Part shown: one piece after another, positions 33,651 to 44,263 of the stretch
Layout: the number at the start of each line of letters is the position of its first letter
Position numbering within the stretch: position 1 is the first letter of the stretch
DNA from: Corallochytrium limacisporum
Lineage: Eukaryota > Opisthokonta
Direction: 5' to 3'
DNA: 64,000 nucleotides
Assembly: GCA_002811645.1 (NCBI GenBank)
Contig: PDIP01000020.1
Location: forward strand, 1-64,000
The notes under the pieces: generated by a model
What the model was told of the DNA's origin: nothing
The model's database searches: none
What the model saw: the letters and a program-made list of their open reading frames with translations, nothing else
Made by a program: the position numbers and the translations under genes

Positions 33651-35345
33651 CTTGAGACCAAACCTTATGCTTTCAGGCTACATTATTCCAGGCCAGTCTA
33701 TACTGTATACTCCACCCACCCTGTCACAAGTCCGTGAGGACACAGCTATCCATTGGCAAGAAATATTTATACGTGCACGATATACTGACAAATCTGTTTA
33801 TAGATCTGCGCGGTACACAAAATACCTCAGTTTCCCAAACTGCAATCTCAACATTGCAGCGAGACCCGCCTCCGAGGGTCTCCGAGGGGCTGAACCCTGG
33901 CGGTTTCACTGGCGTAGGAAGTCCTTACAGCAACACAACCCCGCACCTCCCCCTCCTCTCTGCCCGCTGACGTTCTCACCGGGTACACATAGAAGGCCCC
34001 CTTACCAACCCCAACCCGGTGCTTGTCCTTTAGCTGTTCCCCTAATATATCAACGACTTCCTTGAAAATTAAATCCGGACTGTTACGGATTGTTCTGTTA
34101 AACGGAAGTCCCGGGCCGCGGACCACAGGAGGGGGTCTATTTTTCACCATTTGTTCATCTTGTCGTTGTGGTCGCGCACTGTACCCAACTTGCCAGCGAG
34201 TCGTTTCCTTACATGTCTTGTCGGTACCATAGTTCCACTATGGCTTAATACGACAGTGCGACCAAACGGAAGTTCCATTTGCCAGTATGCAGTGGTGTTG
34301 TATGGCGATCTCGGGGTTCAGCGGTCCGCGGCCTTTCCAAGGGCACAGGGAGGACCTCACTCGGACGAAGATCAGGCAACAACATAGCTTGCGAACCCGC
34401 GGTAAAGACGACGATCGATGAACATGCTACACTTTCGAACCCGTGCACTCGGGGGGGGGCTTAATTGAGGGACCTATGATCTTTTCGTCGTCATATTCCG
34501 TCGTTATTTTCGTGGTTTGTGCGTACGTGCTAGTCCTGGAAATGAAGTCGTTACTTGTGCTTGTCGCGTCCGGATATAACCCAAAAATACACTTCCGCGT
34601 CTCGTGGTCATCATGGAAAGATTCGACTGGTAGGTACAAAGAACACACTGCGGCCTTTTCTCATCAACTCTTTATTCAGGTTGAGGGTTGGTGATATTAT
34701 ATGATGTGGAGTTGGCTGTGGATCCTAACCATTTATTGGCAAGTATAGTTAAACCACCTCACCACAGAAATGTCCAAGAGAGCGCCATGTCCCCCTGGCC
34801 TTGGTTGGGTGGCAGGTGTTCGTGTTGTCTTGCATTTTGGTCACACAGTTCTTTTTCATTTTCAATGAGACACTACCCACTTTGGAGGCTTCATTGCATA
34901 TTCTTAGCAAGCAACACACCGGCTAACTACGTCAAAGTCGCAGGCGGTTTCTGTGATGGCGTGTCCACCTTCTCTGCACAATCCACGGAGATCAGCAGAC
35001 TGCTGCCGACATGGCTTCTGCGCAGCACTGTCTGCCTCATTAACCAAGGTTCTCGAGTACACCACTGGGCAACAGCAACGCAACAACATGGTGTTGCTTA
35101 TCAGTCCTTTCCTCCGTATACACAGTTCGTCTGTGTTTGCTTTTTCTTTCTTTTCTGCCTTCTCTTTAACGAAATATCACCAATTTAATCACGAGTGGGA
35201 GGGAGGAGCAGGAAGGGAGGACCAGGGGGGGGGTCGCAGGGCAAGGCCGATGCAGTCTGACAAATGTTGCCAGGAAAAGCGCAAGGGGGGGGAGGGGAGG
35301 CCAGAAGGCAAAGCAACCGAGAAGAACGCCCGTGTGGTATGGGTG

Positions 35346-35393
35346 TTTAATTGCCCTAAGAAAATTCTTTTTAATTGCCCTAAGAAAATTCTT
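35346..35393. repeat. perfect 24-bp tandem duplication
   Basis: The unit beginning TTTAATTGCCCTAAG and ending AAAATTCTT occurs twice, head to tail and without mismatch (35346-35369 and 35370-35393), in the TAPT1/ALDH3 promoter spacer. Confidence 0.95.
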
Positions 35394-35901
35394 GTGGAGA
35401 CGCCCCACCCAGCGAATATCTGCCACCCCCCTCCTCCGACACCACCCTTTCCCGCCCTGGCCCACTCGCATCCAGCAGGGGGGGGGGGACTGAAAAAGGT
35501 TAATCGGTTCTTAGGGCCTCTGATGGAACATATTCATAGTTCATTAAGTATAGAAATATCGACTCTCTGGTGAAGAAGATTGCCACATGAGGGGTACATT
35601 GAACCAAAACACCTGCGATGTGAACCCCCTAAGCTTATTTTCGGGCCGCGTGTGTTCCGGGGTAGGGAACCAGGCCGGCGATGTATCGCCCGCCCCCGGT
35701 GTGGAAGAGAAGAACCGGAGGGTGAAGGGCCGACCCCGGGGGAGGGGAGGGGGTGGGGCACCGGGGAAAAAGGAAACTTACCAAAAAAATGGTAAAACAT
35801 TAAAAGAAAAGAGAAAACCAAGCAAATATGATGAAAAAGGGGAGTGGGGTATGTAACTCAGTTGATTTCTGGCTTGTTTCGCCCAAACAGCAGAACGAGT
35901 T

Positions 35902-35940
35902 TGAGAGCGAGAGAGAGAGAGCGAGAGAGAGAGAGAGAGA
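35902..35940. repeat. (GA)n microsatellite
   Basis: About 19 GA units with two GC interruptions, followed by an A11 run, upstream of ALDH3. Confidence 0.9.
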
Positions 35941-36491
35941 AAAAAAAAAACAGAAAAGAAAAGGGTGCGGGGCGGTGGCGGTGGCAAACACTCTCCAACT
36001 GGCGACGAGGCGAAAAGGACCACTACAAAACCGCTTGTGGTCAGAGCAGTTGAGTCCCCCCCCCTCCCCTTCCCCCGGAGAGGGACAAGGGGCGTGGTGG
36101 TGGGGAGAGAGGGGTGGAGGGGGGTTTCAAATTTTTGGTCTGAAAAAAGCCAGCCTTGGTTTCCAAACACTGCGCAGAGACTTTGGACGGACACGTTCAC
36201 AACGGGCGATAGGGAAAGAAACGATGGGAGGGGGAGGGGGAGAGAGCGAGAGAGATGTGAGAATAGGTTTTGCGGTTGGAGTGCGAGTGTACACGTTTCG
36301 GTGCAGGAGTGAGACTAGCGAGTCACTGTGCATTCGCAGTGGAAGTCCCAGGCACTTGTGGCTGTCCTCATTCCAACCGCACTGGTTTGGCTATTCGAAG
36401 GTGTCGAATTCCAAGCCTGAGAACTTCGTAACTCCGTATAAGGAGAAAGAGATCAATCTGTGCGAAAGGTACCAGGCGGACAGAAGACACC

Positions 36492-38027
36492 ATGACTGTG
36501 ATTGCAAAATTCGAAACCACTCCTTTGGAGGAAATCGCGCCTGAGGTACAGCGTGTGAAGCGTGCCTTTGCCACGGGCAAATCCAAAGACCTTGCTTGGC
36601 GAAAGAAGCAGATCCGCGCCATCGGGAACATGGTCAAGGAGAACTGCGCTGCTATAGTTAAGGCTATGCAGGCCGACCTGTGGAACAAGGCCAAGTTCGA
36701 GATCGAGCTGTCCGAAGTAGCCGGTGTGATCAGTGAGTGTGTTGAAGCTCTGAACAACCTGGACAAGTGGGTCCGCCCCCAGCCTCAGTCAAAGTCGATC
36801 ATGCACATTGGTGCTGGCTGCTACATTGAGCCGCAGCCCAAGGGAGTAGTGCTTGTCATCAGCGCCTGGAATTATCCGGTCTCCTTGCTCCTTAACCCGG
36901 CGGTGGATGCTCTGGCTGCTGGCAACATGGTCGTGCTGAAGCCTTCCGAGATTACTGCGCACACTGCAGCTCTGATGACCCAGCTTCTGCCGAAGTATCT
37001 CGATAGGGATGCCTTTACTGTTGTGAACGGAGCCGTGAAGGAGACCACGGAACTGCTCGGTAGTCGATTCGATCACATCATTTACACGGGAAATTGTCAG
37101 GTCGGCAAGATTGTCATGACTCGCGCAGCCGAGCACTTGACTCCGGTTACTCTCGAGATGGGTGGCAAATGCCCTGTTGTCATCGACTCTAACGTCGACC
37201 TAGAGACCACCGCCAACCGACTGACATGGGGAAAGTGGATGAATGCTGGACAGACATGCATTGCGCCGGACTACATTCTTTGCCCCCCAGAGCTGCAGGA
37301 CAAGCTCGTTGCCGAACTGAAGAAGTCCCTGGAGAAATTCTACGGTTCTGATGCGGCTAAGAGCGAGGACTACTGCCACATTGTCAGCGACCGCCAGTTC
37401 AACCGCCTGAAGGCCTTGCTGGACAAAAGCGGTCAGCCGGCTGTTGGTGGTAAGACAGACAGCTCCAAGCGCTACATTGAACCGACCATCTTTAAGGACG
37501 TTTCCCCGAGTCATCCGCTGATGGAGGAGGAGATTTTCGGCCCTATCCTGCCCATCGTGCCCATTCGCGATGTGGACGAAGCTGTGAAGTTCATAAACGC
37601 CCGCGAGAAACCCCTGGCGCTCTATGTGTTCAGCAAGGACAAGAAGATGGTGGAGTTTGTCAAGAACAACACCTCTTCCGGTGGCTTCATGTCTAATCAC
37701 ACCATTCTGCACGCTGGCGTCCTGACTCTGCCCTTCGGTGGCACTGGTAACTCTGGCATGGGTGCCTACCACGGTTACACGGGCTTCATGGAGTTCTCCC
37801 ACAAGCGCGCAGTTCTCACAAAGCCTCATGGTTTGGAATTCATGAACAAAGATCTGTACGCACCGTACACCGAGGAGACCCTGGAGAAGCTGAAGAAACT
37901 TTTGTTCAAGGAAATGCCGGCTGAGGGTACTTCTATGAGTTCGATGCTGCTGAAGGGTAGCGTGCTGGTCGGTGCGGGTGCTGTTCTCTTCCACATGCTG
38001 AACGGTAGCTCAATGCGTCTGCGTTAG
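36492..38027 (+). CDS. ALDH3: ALDH3-type fatty aldehyde dehydrogenase with C-terminal anchor
   Basis: NAD(P)-dependent aldehyde dehydrogenase of class 3, 511 aa. The catalytic cysteine is Cys256 (NAGQTCIAPDY) and the general-base glutamate is Glu222 (TLEMGGK). The cofactor-binding segment TGNCQVGKIVM (199-209) has the ALDH3 pattern. The class-specific C-terminal region FGGTGNSGMGAYHG is intact. The last 30 residues contain a hydrophobic stretch (SVLVGAGAVLFHML) like the tail anchor of ER fatty aldehyde dehydrogenase (ALDH3A2), suggesting a membrane-bound enzyme that oxidises long-chain aldehydes. ATG at 36492. The stop lies only 99 bp from the stop of convergent PINX1. Confidence 0.92.
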   Translation: MTVIAKFETTPLEEIAPEVQRVKRAFATGKSKDLAWRKKQIRAIGNMVKENCAAIVKAMQADLWNKAKFEIELSEVAGVISECVEALNNLDKWVRPQPQSKSIMHIGAGCYIEPQPKGVVLVISAWNYPVSLLLNPAVDALAAGNMVVLKPSEITAHTAALMTQLLPKYLDRDAFTVVNGAVKETTELLGSRFDHIIYTGNCQVGKIVMTRAAEHLTPVTLEMGGKCPVVIDSNVDLETTANRLTWGKWMNAGQTCIAPDYILCPPELQDKLVAELKKSLEKFYGSDAAKSEDYCHIVSDRQFNRLKALLDKSGQPAVGGKTDSSKRYIEPTIFKDVSPSHPLMEEEIFGPILPIVPIRDVDEAVKFINAREKPLALYVFSKDKKMVEFVKNNTSSGGFMSNHTILHAGVLTLPFGGTGNSGMGAYHGYTGFMEFSHKRAVLTKPHGLEFMNKDLYAPYTEETLEKLKKLLFKEMPAEGTSMSSMLLKGSVLVGAGAVLFHMLNGSSMRLR

Positions 38028-38126
38028 ACGTAAAACTACACATCGATTGGAATTTGACTACACACCAGGAAAACATGTTACTCTACTGTTGTATTGAAAT
38101 TCTTTAAAACGCGTTGAACCAAAACA

Positions 38127-39188
38127 TTATTTGTTTCTGTCATTCCTAGCCTTCTTGGACTTTTTGTCCTTCTTACTCTTCTTGCCAGATTTTTTGGCTT
38201 TCTTGGACTTTTTGTCCTTCTTGCTCTTTTTGCTCTTCTTCTCTTTCTTGGACTTGCTCCTCTGCTTGGCATGCGCTTTACCAGTCAACTTATCGTCTTG
38301 ACCGGTCTCGTCATCGTCATAGTCAGGTTCTGCATTTTGAGGATGGATCTCCGGTACATCGTCCGCGGGTGTATGCTCGTGCTGTTCAGGCGCATTACCA
38401 GGTCCGCCCGCAGCCAGACGCGCCCTGCGCTCGGCCATACGCTGCGCCAAATACTCTTGCACACTAAGATTACTGATCTGGTGGCCAGTGTACCGTTTCT
38501 GGGCTGCTGTGTCAGCTACACTGGTCTCTTCTGTCTGTTTCAGCTGCTGCTCCTGTGCTTCCGACGACACGCCGGACGACGATGACGAGGACTCAATGGT
38601 GTCGTTGCTCCGGGGTCTCTTTTCTCCTGTTTGACTCTCACTGTTTACTTCCATAATACGGGGCGTCTCCACATCATCTTCGATCATCCTGTCCTTTCCC
38701 TTGTCACGCTCTCCACCGAGGATCTGGGAAACGTGGACCGACGTGAAGGAGGTGTAGTCCTTACCAGCGTGTAGGCGACGGTAATGTAGCCGTCGGCGAT
38801 TCCTCTGTTTCTCTTCTTTCCGCAAGGTAACGTCTACAGCCCCTTCGTCCCCCTGTTCCTTGTCGCTGGTTTTGGCATTGGAAGTTTCGCCCGCGTCGGC
38901 GCTGTGTGCAGCATTCAGGGACGCAAGCACACCGCTGAAGGCGTCCACATTCTCCAACCAATTCAAATCGTGACGCTTTTGAGCACCAACACCAGAATTA
39001 TTGAGTTTCATGGAAACCTTAATGTGTTCCGTTTCACCCTGCTGGTTGGCACCGAGGCCCTTGCCCTCTTTCCAGCCCATCTTCTGGAGCAGCTTCTGGC
39101 CCAATTTTTCATTGTCTCGGCTCCATGTTGTGTTATTGGGATCCCGACTGTACCGCTTTTTGCGGCGCGGTTCCGCGAGGATTCCCAT
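38127..39188 (-). CDS. PINX1: PINX1 G-patch protein
   Basis: PINX1 (yeast Pxr1/Gno1) is a nucleolar G-patch protein that activates the Prp43/DHX15 helicase in rRNA and snoRNA maturation and, in animals and yeast, inhibits telomerase. The start MGILAEPRRKKRYSRDPNNTTW matches the human N terminus, and the G-patch follows (about 26-72: KLGQKLLQKMGWKEGKGLG). A second conserved block, LSVQEYLAQRMAERRARL (about 240-257), matches human FTIQEYFAKRMA. The middle is acidic and Ser-rich; residues 305-353 are a Lys-rich tail of KSKK/KDKK repeats that should act as a nucleolar signal. 353 aa against 328 in human. ATG at 39188. Confidence 0.92.
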   Translation of the reverse strand: MGILAEPRRKKRYSRDPNNTTWSRDNEKLGQKLLQKMGWKEGKGLGANQQGETEHIKVSMKLNNSGVGAQKRHDLNWLENVDAFSGVLASLNAAHSADAGETSNAKTSDKEQGDEGAVDVTLRKEEKQRNRRRLHYRRLHAGKDYTSFTSVHVSQILGGERDKGKDRMIEDDVETPRIMEVNSESQTGEKRPRSNDTIESSSSSSGVSSEAQEQQLKQTEETSVADTAAQKRYTGHQISNLSVQEYLAQRMAERRARLAAGGPGNAPEQHEHTPADDVPEIHPQNAEPDYDDDETGQDDKLTGKAHAKQRSKSKKEKKSKKSKKDKKSKKAKKSGKKSKKDKKSKKARNDRNK

Positions 39189-39835
39189 TGCTTTAAATAT
39201 TGGTGTCTACTAACCCTTTGGTCTTAGTCCCGTGAAACCAGTATTTTCTGCTTTACATGAACACATATGGATCACTCCTTAATCGCAAATGAACCCATCG
39301 ACAACACTATGTTAGAGCTGAGTTTTAGCTCAAAATCGGCAAAAGCTCATATCCTACCCAAAATACCAATTCAAATTGCAAATTAGGCCCTGCTAGTTCT
39401 GAAATGCCTCCGCTGCACGCGGCAAGTGGGACTCGCCTTTTGCCACCTTCACCTGCGAGCGAAAATACTCCCTCTCCACTGACCACTGGCCTTGCCCCTG
39501 CAATTACCCGCCACGCGGGTCTTGCAGAGGGTGGTGGGGAGGAAGAAGAGGGGGAGGGGGAAGAAAACAGAGGGAACCCCACTGTCTCCTGCGCAGTTAC
39601 GCCTCGGGAAGGGCACTGGAGCGGGAGAAAGAACGGGCATCGCCGGACCTAAACCTTTCGGGACTACATAAACTGCAATAATAGTTAGCTACGAACGCTG
39701 GTCTCTTTATCAGGGAGCAAATGTCTTCAGGAGATGATGATGATACAAACGCTGCACTGGGCCGTGTCGTGGAGGGCTGTGTGATGCCAGGCACGCAACT
39801 TCGTCGATTTTTGATACAATTTCTTCGAAGATTTC
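39189..39835. other. spacer between PINX1 and PLK
   Basis: 647 bp holding the PINX1 promoter and the PLK 3' end. At 39733-39744 the minus strand reads ATCATCATCATC, about 92 nt after the PLK stop. A GC-rich, purine-skewed block covers 39520-39575. Confidence 0.5.
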
Positions 39836-41953
39836 CTAGTTTTCCTTGTTGGCGTCCGGTCCAGCAAGTTCCTCGCTTACACGACGGAGCAGGTTAATCA
39901 TGTAATCCACAAGCTGCTTGACAGTCTCGTTGGAGCTGCTCAGGGCGCTGATGGTGATGTATGTGTTCCACTCGCGACGGTTGTCAATGTGCGTGCACAT
40001 CCGGCCGTAGTGGCTCAGGATGATCTTATGATGGTTGAAGAAATTCATCTGCACTGTACCATCGCTGAGCAGGAAGAAAATACCCACTTTGGTCTTGTAC
40101 CAGATCCGAATATGATGCGGAGTACGCTTCATGGCAGCTTCATCACCAGAAGAAGCCACGGCGTTGGATCGCAGGCGCTCGTTCATGACCTGCTGGCATT
40201 CCTGCAGAATCTCCACCTGTTTCTCGGCGTACGTGGGGATGTCATCGGTGTTGAGGCGCTCCACCTTGGCACCCTTGCGCATGTAGTAGTACTTGTCGAT
40301 GAGATAGACGTAATTGGGGTCCTTCCCCTGTACCATCTTTGAATAGTGTTGGCGGTCTCTGTAGATGATACCAGTGGTGCCATCTGACAGTTCGAAAGAG
40401 AGCAGACCACCCGCTTCCTTCTCCATCCATTTGCTGACACTGAGGGAAGGGTGAAAGCCAGACTCAAGTTTTTCGGCAGGGGCGTTCTTCATCTCTGCCT
40501 GGGCTCGTTCCCGGTAGCGGGACATGAGCTTGTGGATCTCGACTAAGGAGCGGTGCTTCGAGTCCCCTGCGCTAGGAACAACATTTGAGCCCAGAGCAGC
40601 GTAGTCAGCCCCGCGCCATTCTTCGGGAGTCTTAACTGTAGGTTTGGCTACGTCTTCTTGCGAAGACACAATCTCAGCTGAGTTGTTCTCCATGCCCGTG
40701 GTGGGGGCATTGGTCAATGCGGTTGTGTTCGTGTAGAGAACCTCTTTGTAGTTCTCACATTCGTGTGGCACAAAACGCAATGCGTTTCGGGTCAGTTCCG
40801 TGGGACTCCAGCCCTGCATCCAGGGATGTTGCAAAATGTGCTTGACGGTTGGTCGGCGCATGGGGTCAGCACGAAGGCACCAAGTAATGAGTTCTTTAGC
40901 AGGTTCACTTATGGGCTTTCCCTTCGGAAAGCGGAAGTAGTTCTTCTTGATTCTGTCATATGTGGTTTGGACTTCCTTAGTCTCAAACGGAGGCTTGCCA
41001 ATCAGCATGGCGTACAAACTGACACCAATGCTCCAGACATCAACAGCCCCCCAGTGCGCGTGTGGTGACTGCAAGACCTCAGGCGCAATATAATTTGGGG
41101 TTCCACAGATTGTGTACCGCCGCTGGCCCTTGCTAAAATTGCAGAAGTTTGCCAACCCGAAATCTGCAAGCTTGATCTGCATATCGTCACTAATAAGGAA
41201 GTTTCCTAACTTCAAATCGCGATGAATGATTCCCTGAGTATGCAAGTATTCCACGGCAGCACAAATCTGTTTCATGTAGTACCGAGCCTCCGGCTCCGTA
41301 AGAGTCTTTCTGTAGTGAACAAGTTCCAGCATGGTCTTGTTTGAGCACTTTTCGAGAACGATGTAGTAGTTTGACCGGTCCTCAAAATTGCGCACAAACT
41401 TGACAACGTGTTCATGTTCCATAGTGCTGTGAATGCTGATTTCGTTACGGAGCTTGAACTTCTCTTTTTCCTTCTTTCCCTTAAGTTTTTCTTTGTCGAT
41501 GACCTTGACGCAGTAAACCTTTTCACCGCCGGCCTCCTTGAACTCATAGCATTGAGCAAAACCGCCCTTGCCCAGCAATTTCCCATACTTGCAGATTTTG
41601 TTTACGATAGGGTCGAACACAACCACCCCATTATCTGCCGATGTGGCACCACTGGCGGTGCGCTGGCGAGATGCTTTGGTGGCACCCACACTTGGTGTCC
41701 GCTGTGCAGTAGCTGACGTTTTCTGACCCAACGAAGGGATTCTAGTCGCCGTACTTATCCCAGACGAAGGAGTTCTTTCCGCGGTCCACCGCGAGGTTGG
41801 CTTCACTGCACCCCCAGAGGGGATGCGAGCGTTACCGTCACGAGCACTCAGAGGTTGCCGCAGTCCCGAAAGAGGAATGAGCTCTGTGCGTCGTGCCGAG
41901 GGATCGTATCCGCCAACCATTCTATCTGCCAGCAAGTTTCCCTTGTCAAGCAT
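39836..41953 (-). CDS. PLK: Polo-like kinase
   Basis: A mitotic Ser/Thr kinase. The kinase domain runs from about 123 (YGKLLGKGGFAQCYEF) to 375: lysine in VYCVKVIDKE, HRDLKLGNF catalytic loop, ADFGLANF, and the activation loop RRYTICGTPNYIAPEVL with the conserved phosphorylatable Thr. Two polo boxes follow: box 1 starts with the phosphopeptide-binding Trp (SKWMEKEAGGLLSFEL, about 500) and box 2 (from about 592) has VQMNFFNHHKIIL, keeping the His/Lys pair, though one residue is missing compared with human PLK1. Residues 1-115 form an extra N-terminal tail with repeated R-(I/T)-P-S motifs. 705 aa against 603 in human PLK1. ATG at 41953. Confidence 0.95.
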   Translation of the reverse strand: MLDKGNLLADRMVGGYDPSARRTELIPLSGLRQPLSARDGNARIPSGGAVKPTSRWTAERTPSSGISTATRIPSLGQKTSATAQRTPSVGATKASRQRTASGATSADNGVVVFDPIVNKICKYGKLLGKGGFAQCYEFKEAGGEKVYCVKVIDKEKLKGKKEKEKFKLRNEISIHSTMEHEHVVKFVRNFEDRSNYYIVLEKCSNKTMLELVHYRKTLTEPEARYYMKQICAAVEYLHTQGIIHRDLKLGNFLISDDMQIKLADFGLANFCNFSKGQRRYTICGTPNYIAPEVLQSPHAHWGAVDVWSIGVSLYAMLIGKPPFETKEVQTTYDRIKKNYFRFPKGKPISEPAKELITWCLRADPMRRPTVKHILQHPWMQGWSPTELTRNALRFVPHECENYKEVLYTNTTALTNAPTTGMENNSAEIVSSQEDVAKPTVKTPEEWRGADYAALGSNVVPSAGDSKHRSLVEIHKLMSRYRERAQAEMKNAPAEKLESGFHPSLSVSKWMEKEAGGLLSFELSDGTTGIIYRDRQHYSKMVQGKDPNYVYLIDKYYYMRKGAKVERLNTDDIPTYAEKQVEILQECQQVMNERLRSNAVASSGDEAAMKRTPHHIRIWYKTKVGIFFLLSDGTVQMNFFNHHKIILSHYGRMCTHIDNRREWNTYITISALSSSNETVKQLVDYMINLLRRVSEELAGPDANKEN

Positions 41954-42877
41954 TTAACCCTAAGTGTCTATATCTACGTGATCAATATGTTCTCTGCCTC
42001 ATTTGCTTCTGGAGCCGTTCGAAAAAGAACCAGTTTTGAAATATGTTCACAATGACTATAGTGACGTCGTAGTATGGTGCCCCCAAGATCCCTACAGATT
42101 TCATCCATAACATAGCTGCACTGCCAAGTCTTTCCACAACAAACCCAAAACCCGCCACCTCCTTATCTCCAACTATTTTGGAGCGAAAGCTGGAGATAAT
42201 GCAAAGGAAAAGGAGCCTCTTTGTCATATCCATGGTACGGAAGTGCAGAACAAGAAGCAATTGAACATCGGACACTGTGTGCACACCACAAAGCGAGTGG
42301 TCAATGTGGTCTCTCTCGGCACTTGGCGGCAGGATAAGACAAGAGCAGATAGTCCTGTGCTAGTTGCATTTTCAGTGGTGCCCCATAACCATACTGAACA
42401 TATGGCTCACAGAAACTGTTAACTGACAATTTACCGCAATCCGAACCCAAAGAAACAGTTTCGGAACTGGCCCCGCTTTGCTCGGTGTTTGGTTGCTGGC
42501 ACTTTTCTTTGTTCCTTCTTTTTACCCAAAGTCTCAAACACACACTCCCTCACCCTCTCTCCCTCCTTCTTAGTTTCTGAACACCAGTTTTCTTCGCGCT
42601 ATTTCAAATTTCCAGACCAAAGCGCGCGTAAATTGCAGGGCGGGTCCCCGGGGACCCCTCCCGCGGAGGCCTCCCTTCGCATGGCTCTCCCCGTCGCCAT
42701 ACGAAATATATTCGCTGACGATCGCCCTTGGTGTCGTCTCCGGCCTATGTGCCCGAATCCGCGACCCCTCTCCGGGACGGCCTTCGCTCCGTTTCTCACC
42801 CTTTGGCGCAAGAATGAAAACCGGCCCAGCGGGCGTTGCGGGCGTGTACTGAAACTACGTAGGGCAACGCTGAATTA

Positions 42878-42896
42878 CCCCCCCCGGGGGGGGGGG
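42878..42896. repeat. C8G11 palindrome
   Basis: Eight C followed directly by eleven G. A second element, C4G12, lies 67 bp downstream at 42963-42978. Confidence 0.85.
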
Positions 42897-44218
42897 AGGT
42901 ACCGGATCCAAGGGAAAAATAAAAAAACTAAAGGAAAGAGCACACCTGCCGCCCCCCAACCACCCCGGGGGGGGGGGGCGGAGCAAACAAGGGAGGCGAG
43001 AGGGTGGCCCTCCGCAGCACCGTCCGTGTGTGCATATTGCCTTCCCGGTTCCCTGAGGTACACCTCTCTCGCTACCCCCCCCCCGTTCCCTTTTCTGCTG
43101 TTGGCCGAGGGTTTTTCTTCGGGGGCCTGGGAGTATAGACGTGGGCCCTTTACCCGTACCGTGTGCGCTCCCCGCTCCTTGTTTTTTGTTTCCCTCGTTG
43201 CCTTGCGCCTCGGTTTTTGTTTCTTTATTTTTTTTGACTTTTTTTTCCCGTTTCCGGTTTTTCGAACCCCTCGCGCCTGATATTTCGCGGAGCAACGGGG
43301 AAGGAAATTGGGGGGGGGGGAAATTGCTGGACAGGCGCATATAAAATAATAGATCCCCGCACAATCCCATACATTCACCATGTCCGTGCTGGCACTCCTT
43401 CACCCCGGGGTGGGGTGATTCTCGCACTTGCTGGCCTCGCTCGGCAGTACCGAAAGTACCAGACTGTTCTCGTGCACCGATTTGGAGACCCTCTGGCCCG
43501 ATTCGCTTTACTTTCACTAGGAAAACAGAGAATATTGCTCAGTGTGGTACATTCACGCCCCGCCAAAGACTTCCCCGGAACCGAGGAACCGACCCGTTGC
43601 CATCGACCGGGCGCGGATAGGTCAAAATTTACGCGCGTTTTCCGAGAACGGTAGTCAGTGTTCTGAATTGTCTGGCATCAATTTTCTAATCCGCGCCATT
43701 TCTAGGCATATCCGGCCCTGTGTTTGGGCGAGGGGTCCAATTCCAAACTCAGGGACCCCGCAATCGGGCCAAACGGTCTTGCTTAGTATGGCGTGGGGTC
43801 GATGGGGGGGGGAGCCCTTGGTGACCGACCGGCGGACAGGATCCCCCTGTCGGATGATATCGCAAAGAAGAACACAATCACACTCTCCAACTTCCCAAAA
43901 TTCGGACGATTCGTTCGTGGCTGTCCTCAAAGATGACATCGCCCTAAAGCGGGCTCATAGGGTAGTTTGTTGACAGGGTAAATGCATTGGACGACAGCCA
44001 TTGTGATGCGCACGCTGCTGCATAGCCAGGTGAACCTGCGATGACGTTGAGAGACATATTGGACAAGTATGTTAAGGAACTTCTGACACATTCCTGCTAG
44101 CTACGAGCACGACCAAAGCCATACACACAGGAAAGATGTTCATGATGTTTAAGGGAACTTGAGTGTACGAGAAACTAACTATGTAATGATGAATATGCTC
44201 ATGATGAATGCTACAATA

Positions 44219-44262
44219 TGATGGATGGTGTGGATGGTGTGTGTGGATGATGGTGTGGATAT
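44219..44262 (-). repeat. CATCC-type minisatellite 3' of VPS26
   Basis: Imperfect repeats of GGATGGTGT on the plus strand, CACCATCC in the VPS26 sense direction, directly after the VPS26 stop. They include CCATCATCC at 44245-44253. They form part of the group of sense-strand CATC-rich 3' elements. Confidence 0.6.
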
Positions 44263-44263
44263 C

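Larger units (their letters stand above)
33651..36491. other. 2.8-kb divergent spacer between TAPT1 and ALDH3
   Basis: Contains promoter regions for both genes but no other gene. It holds G/C runs (G9 at about 35225, G10 at about 35480, C/G block at 36055-36125), a 24-bp perfect tandem duplication (35346-35393) and a GA microsatellite (35902-35940). On the minus strand a GGTAAGTTTCC at about 35774-35784 looks like a splice donor without a recognised exon. Confidence 0.5.
41954..44263. other. 2.3-kb spacer with CnGn elements
   Basis: Lies 5' of PLK and 3' of VPS26. It contains C8G11 at 42878-42896, C4G12 at 42963-42978, a C-run at 43076-43083, a G10 at about 43311 and the palindrome CACCCCGGGGTG at 43401-43412. 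No gene recognised. Confidence 0.55.

Noticed and set aside
42489-43280. 263-codon open frame upstream of PLK
   Set aside because: It crosses CnGn tracts, overlaps a 220-codon antisense frame and shows no domain.
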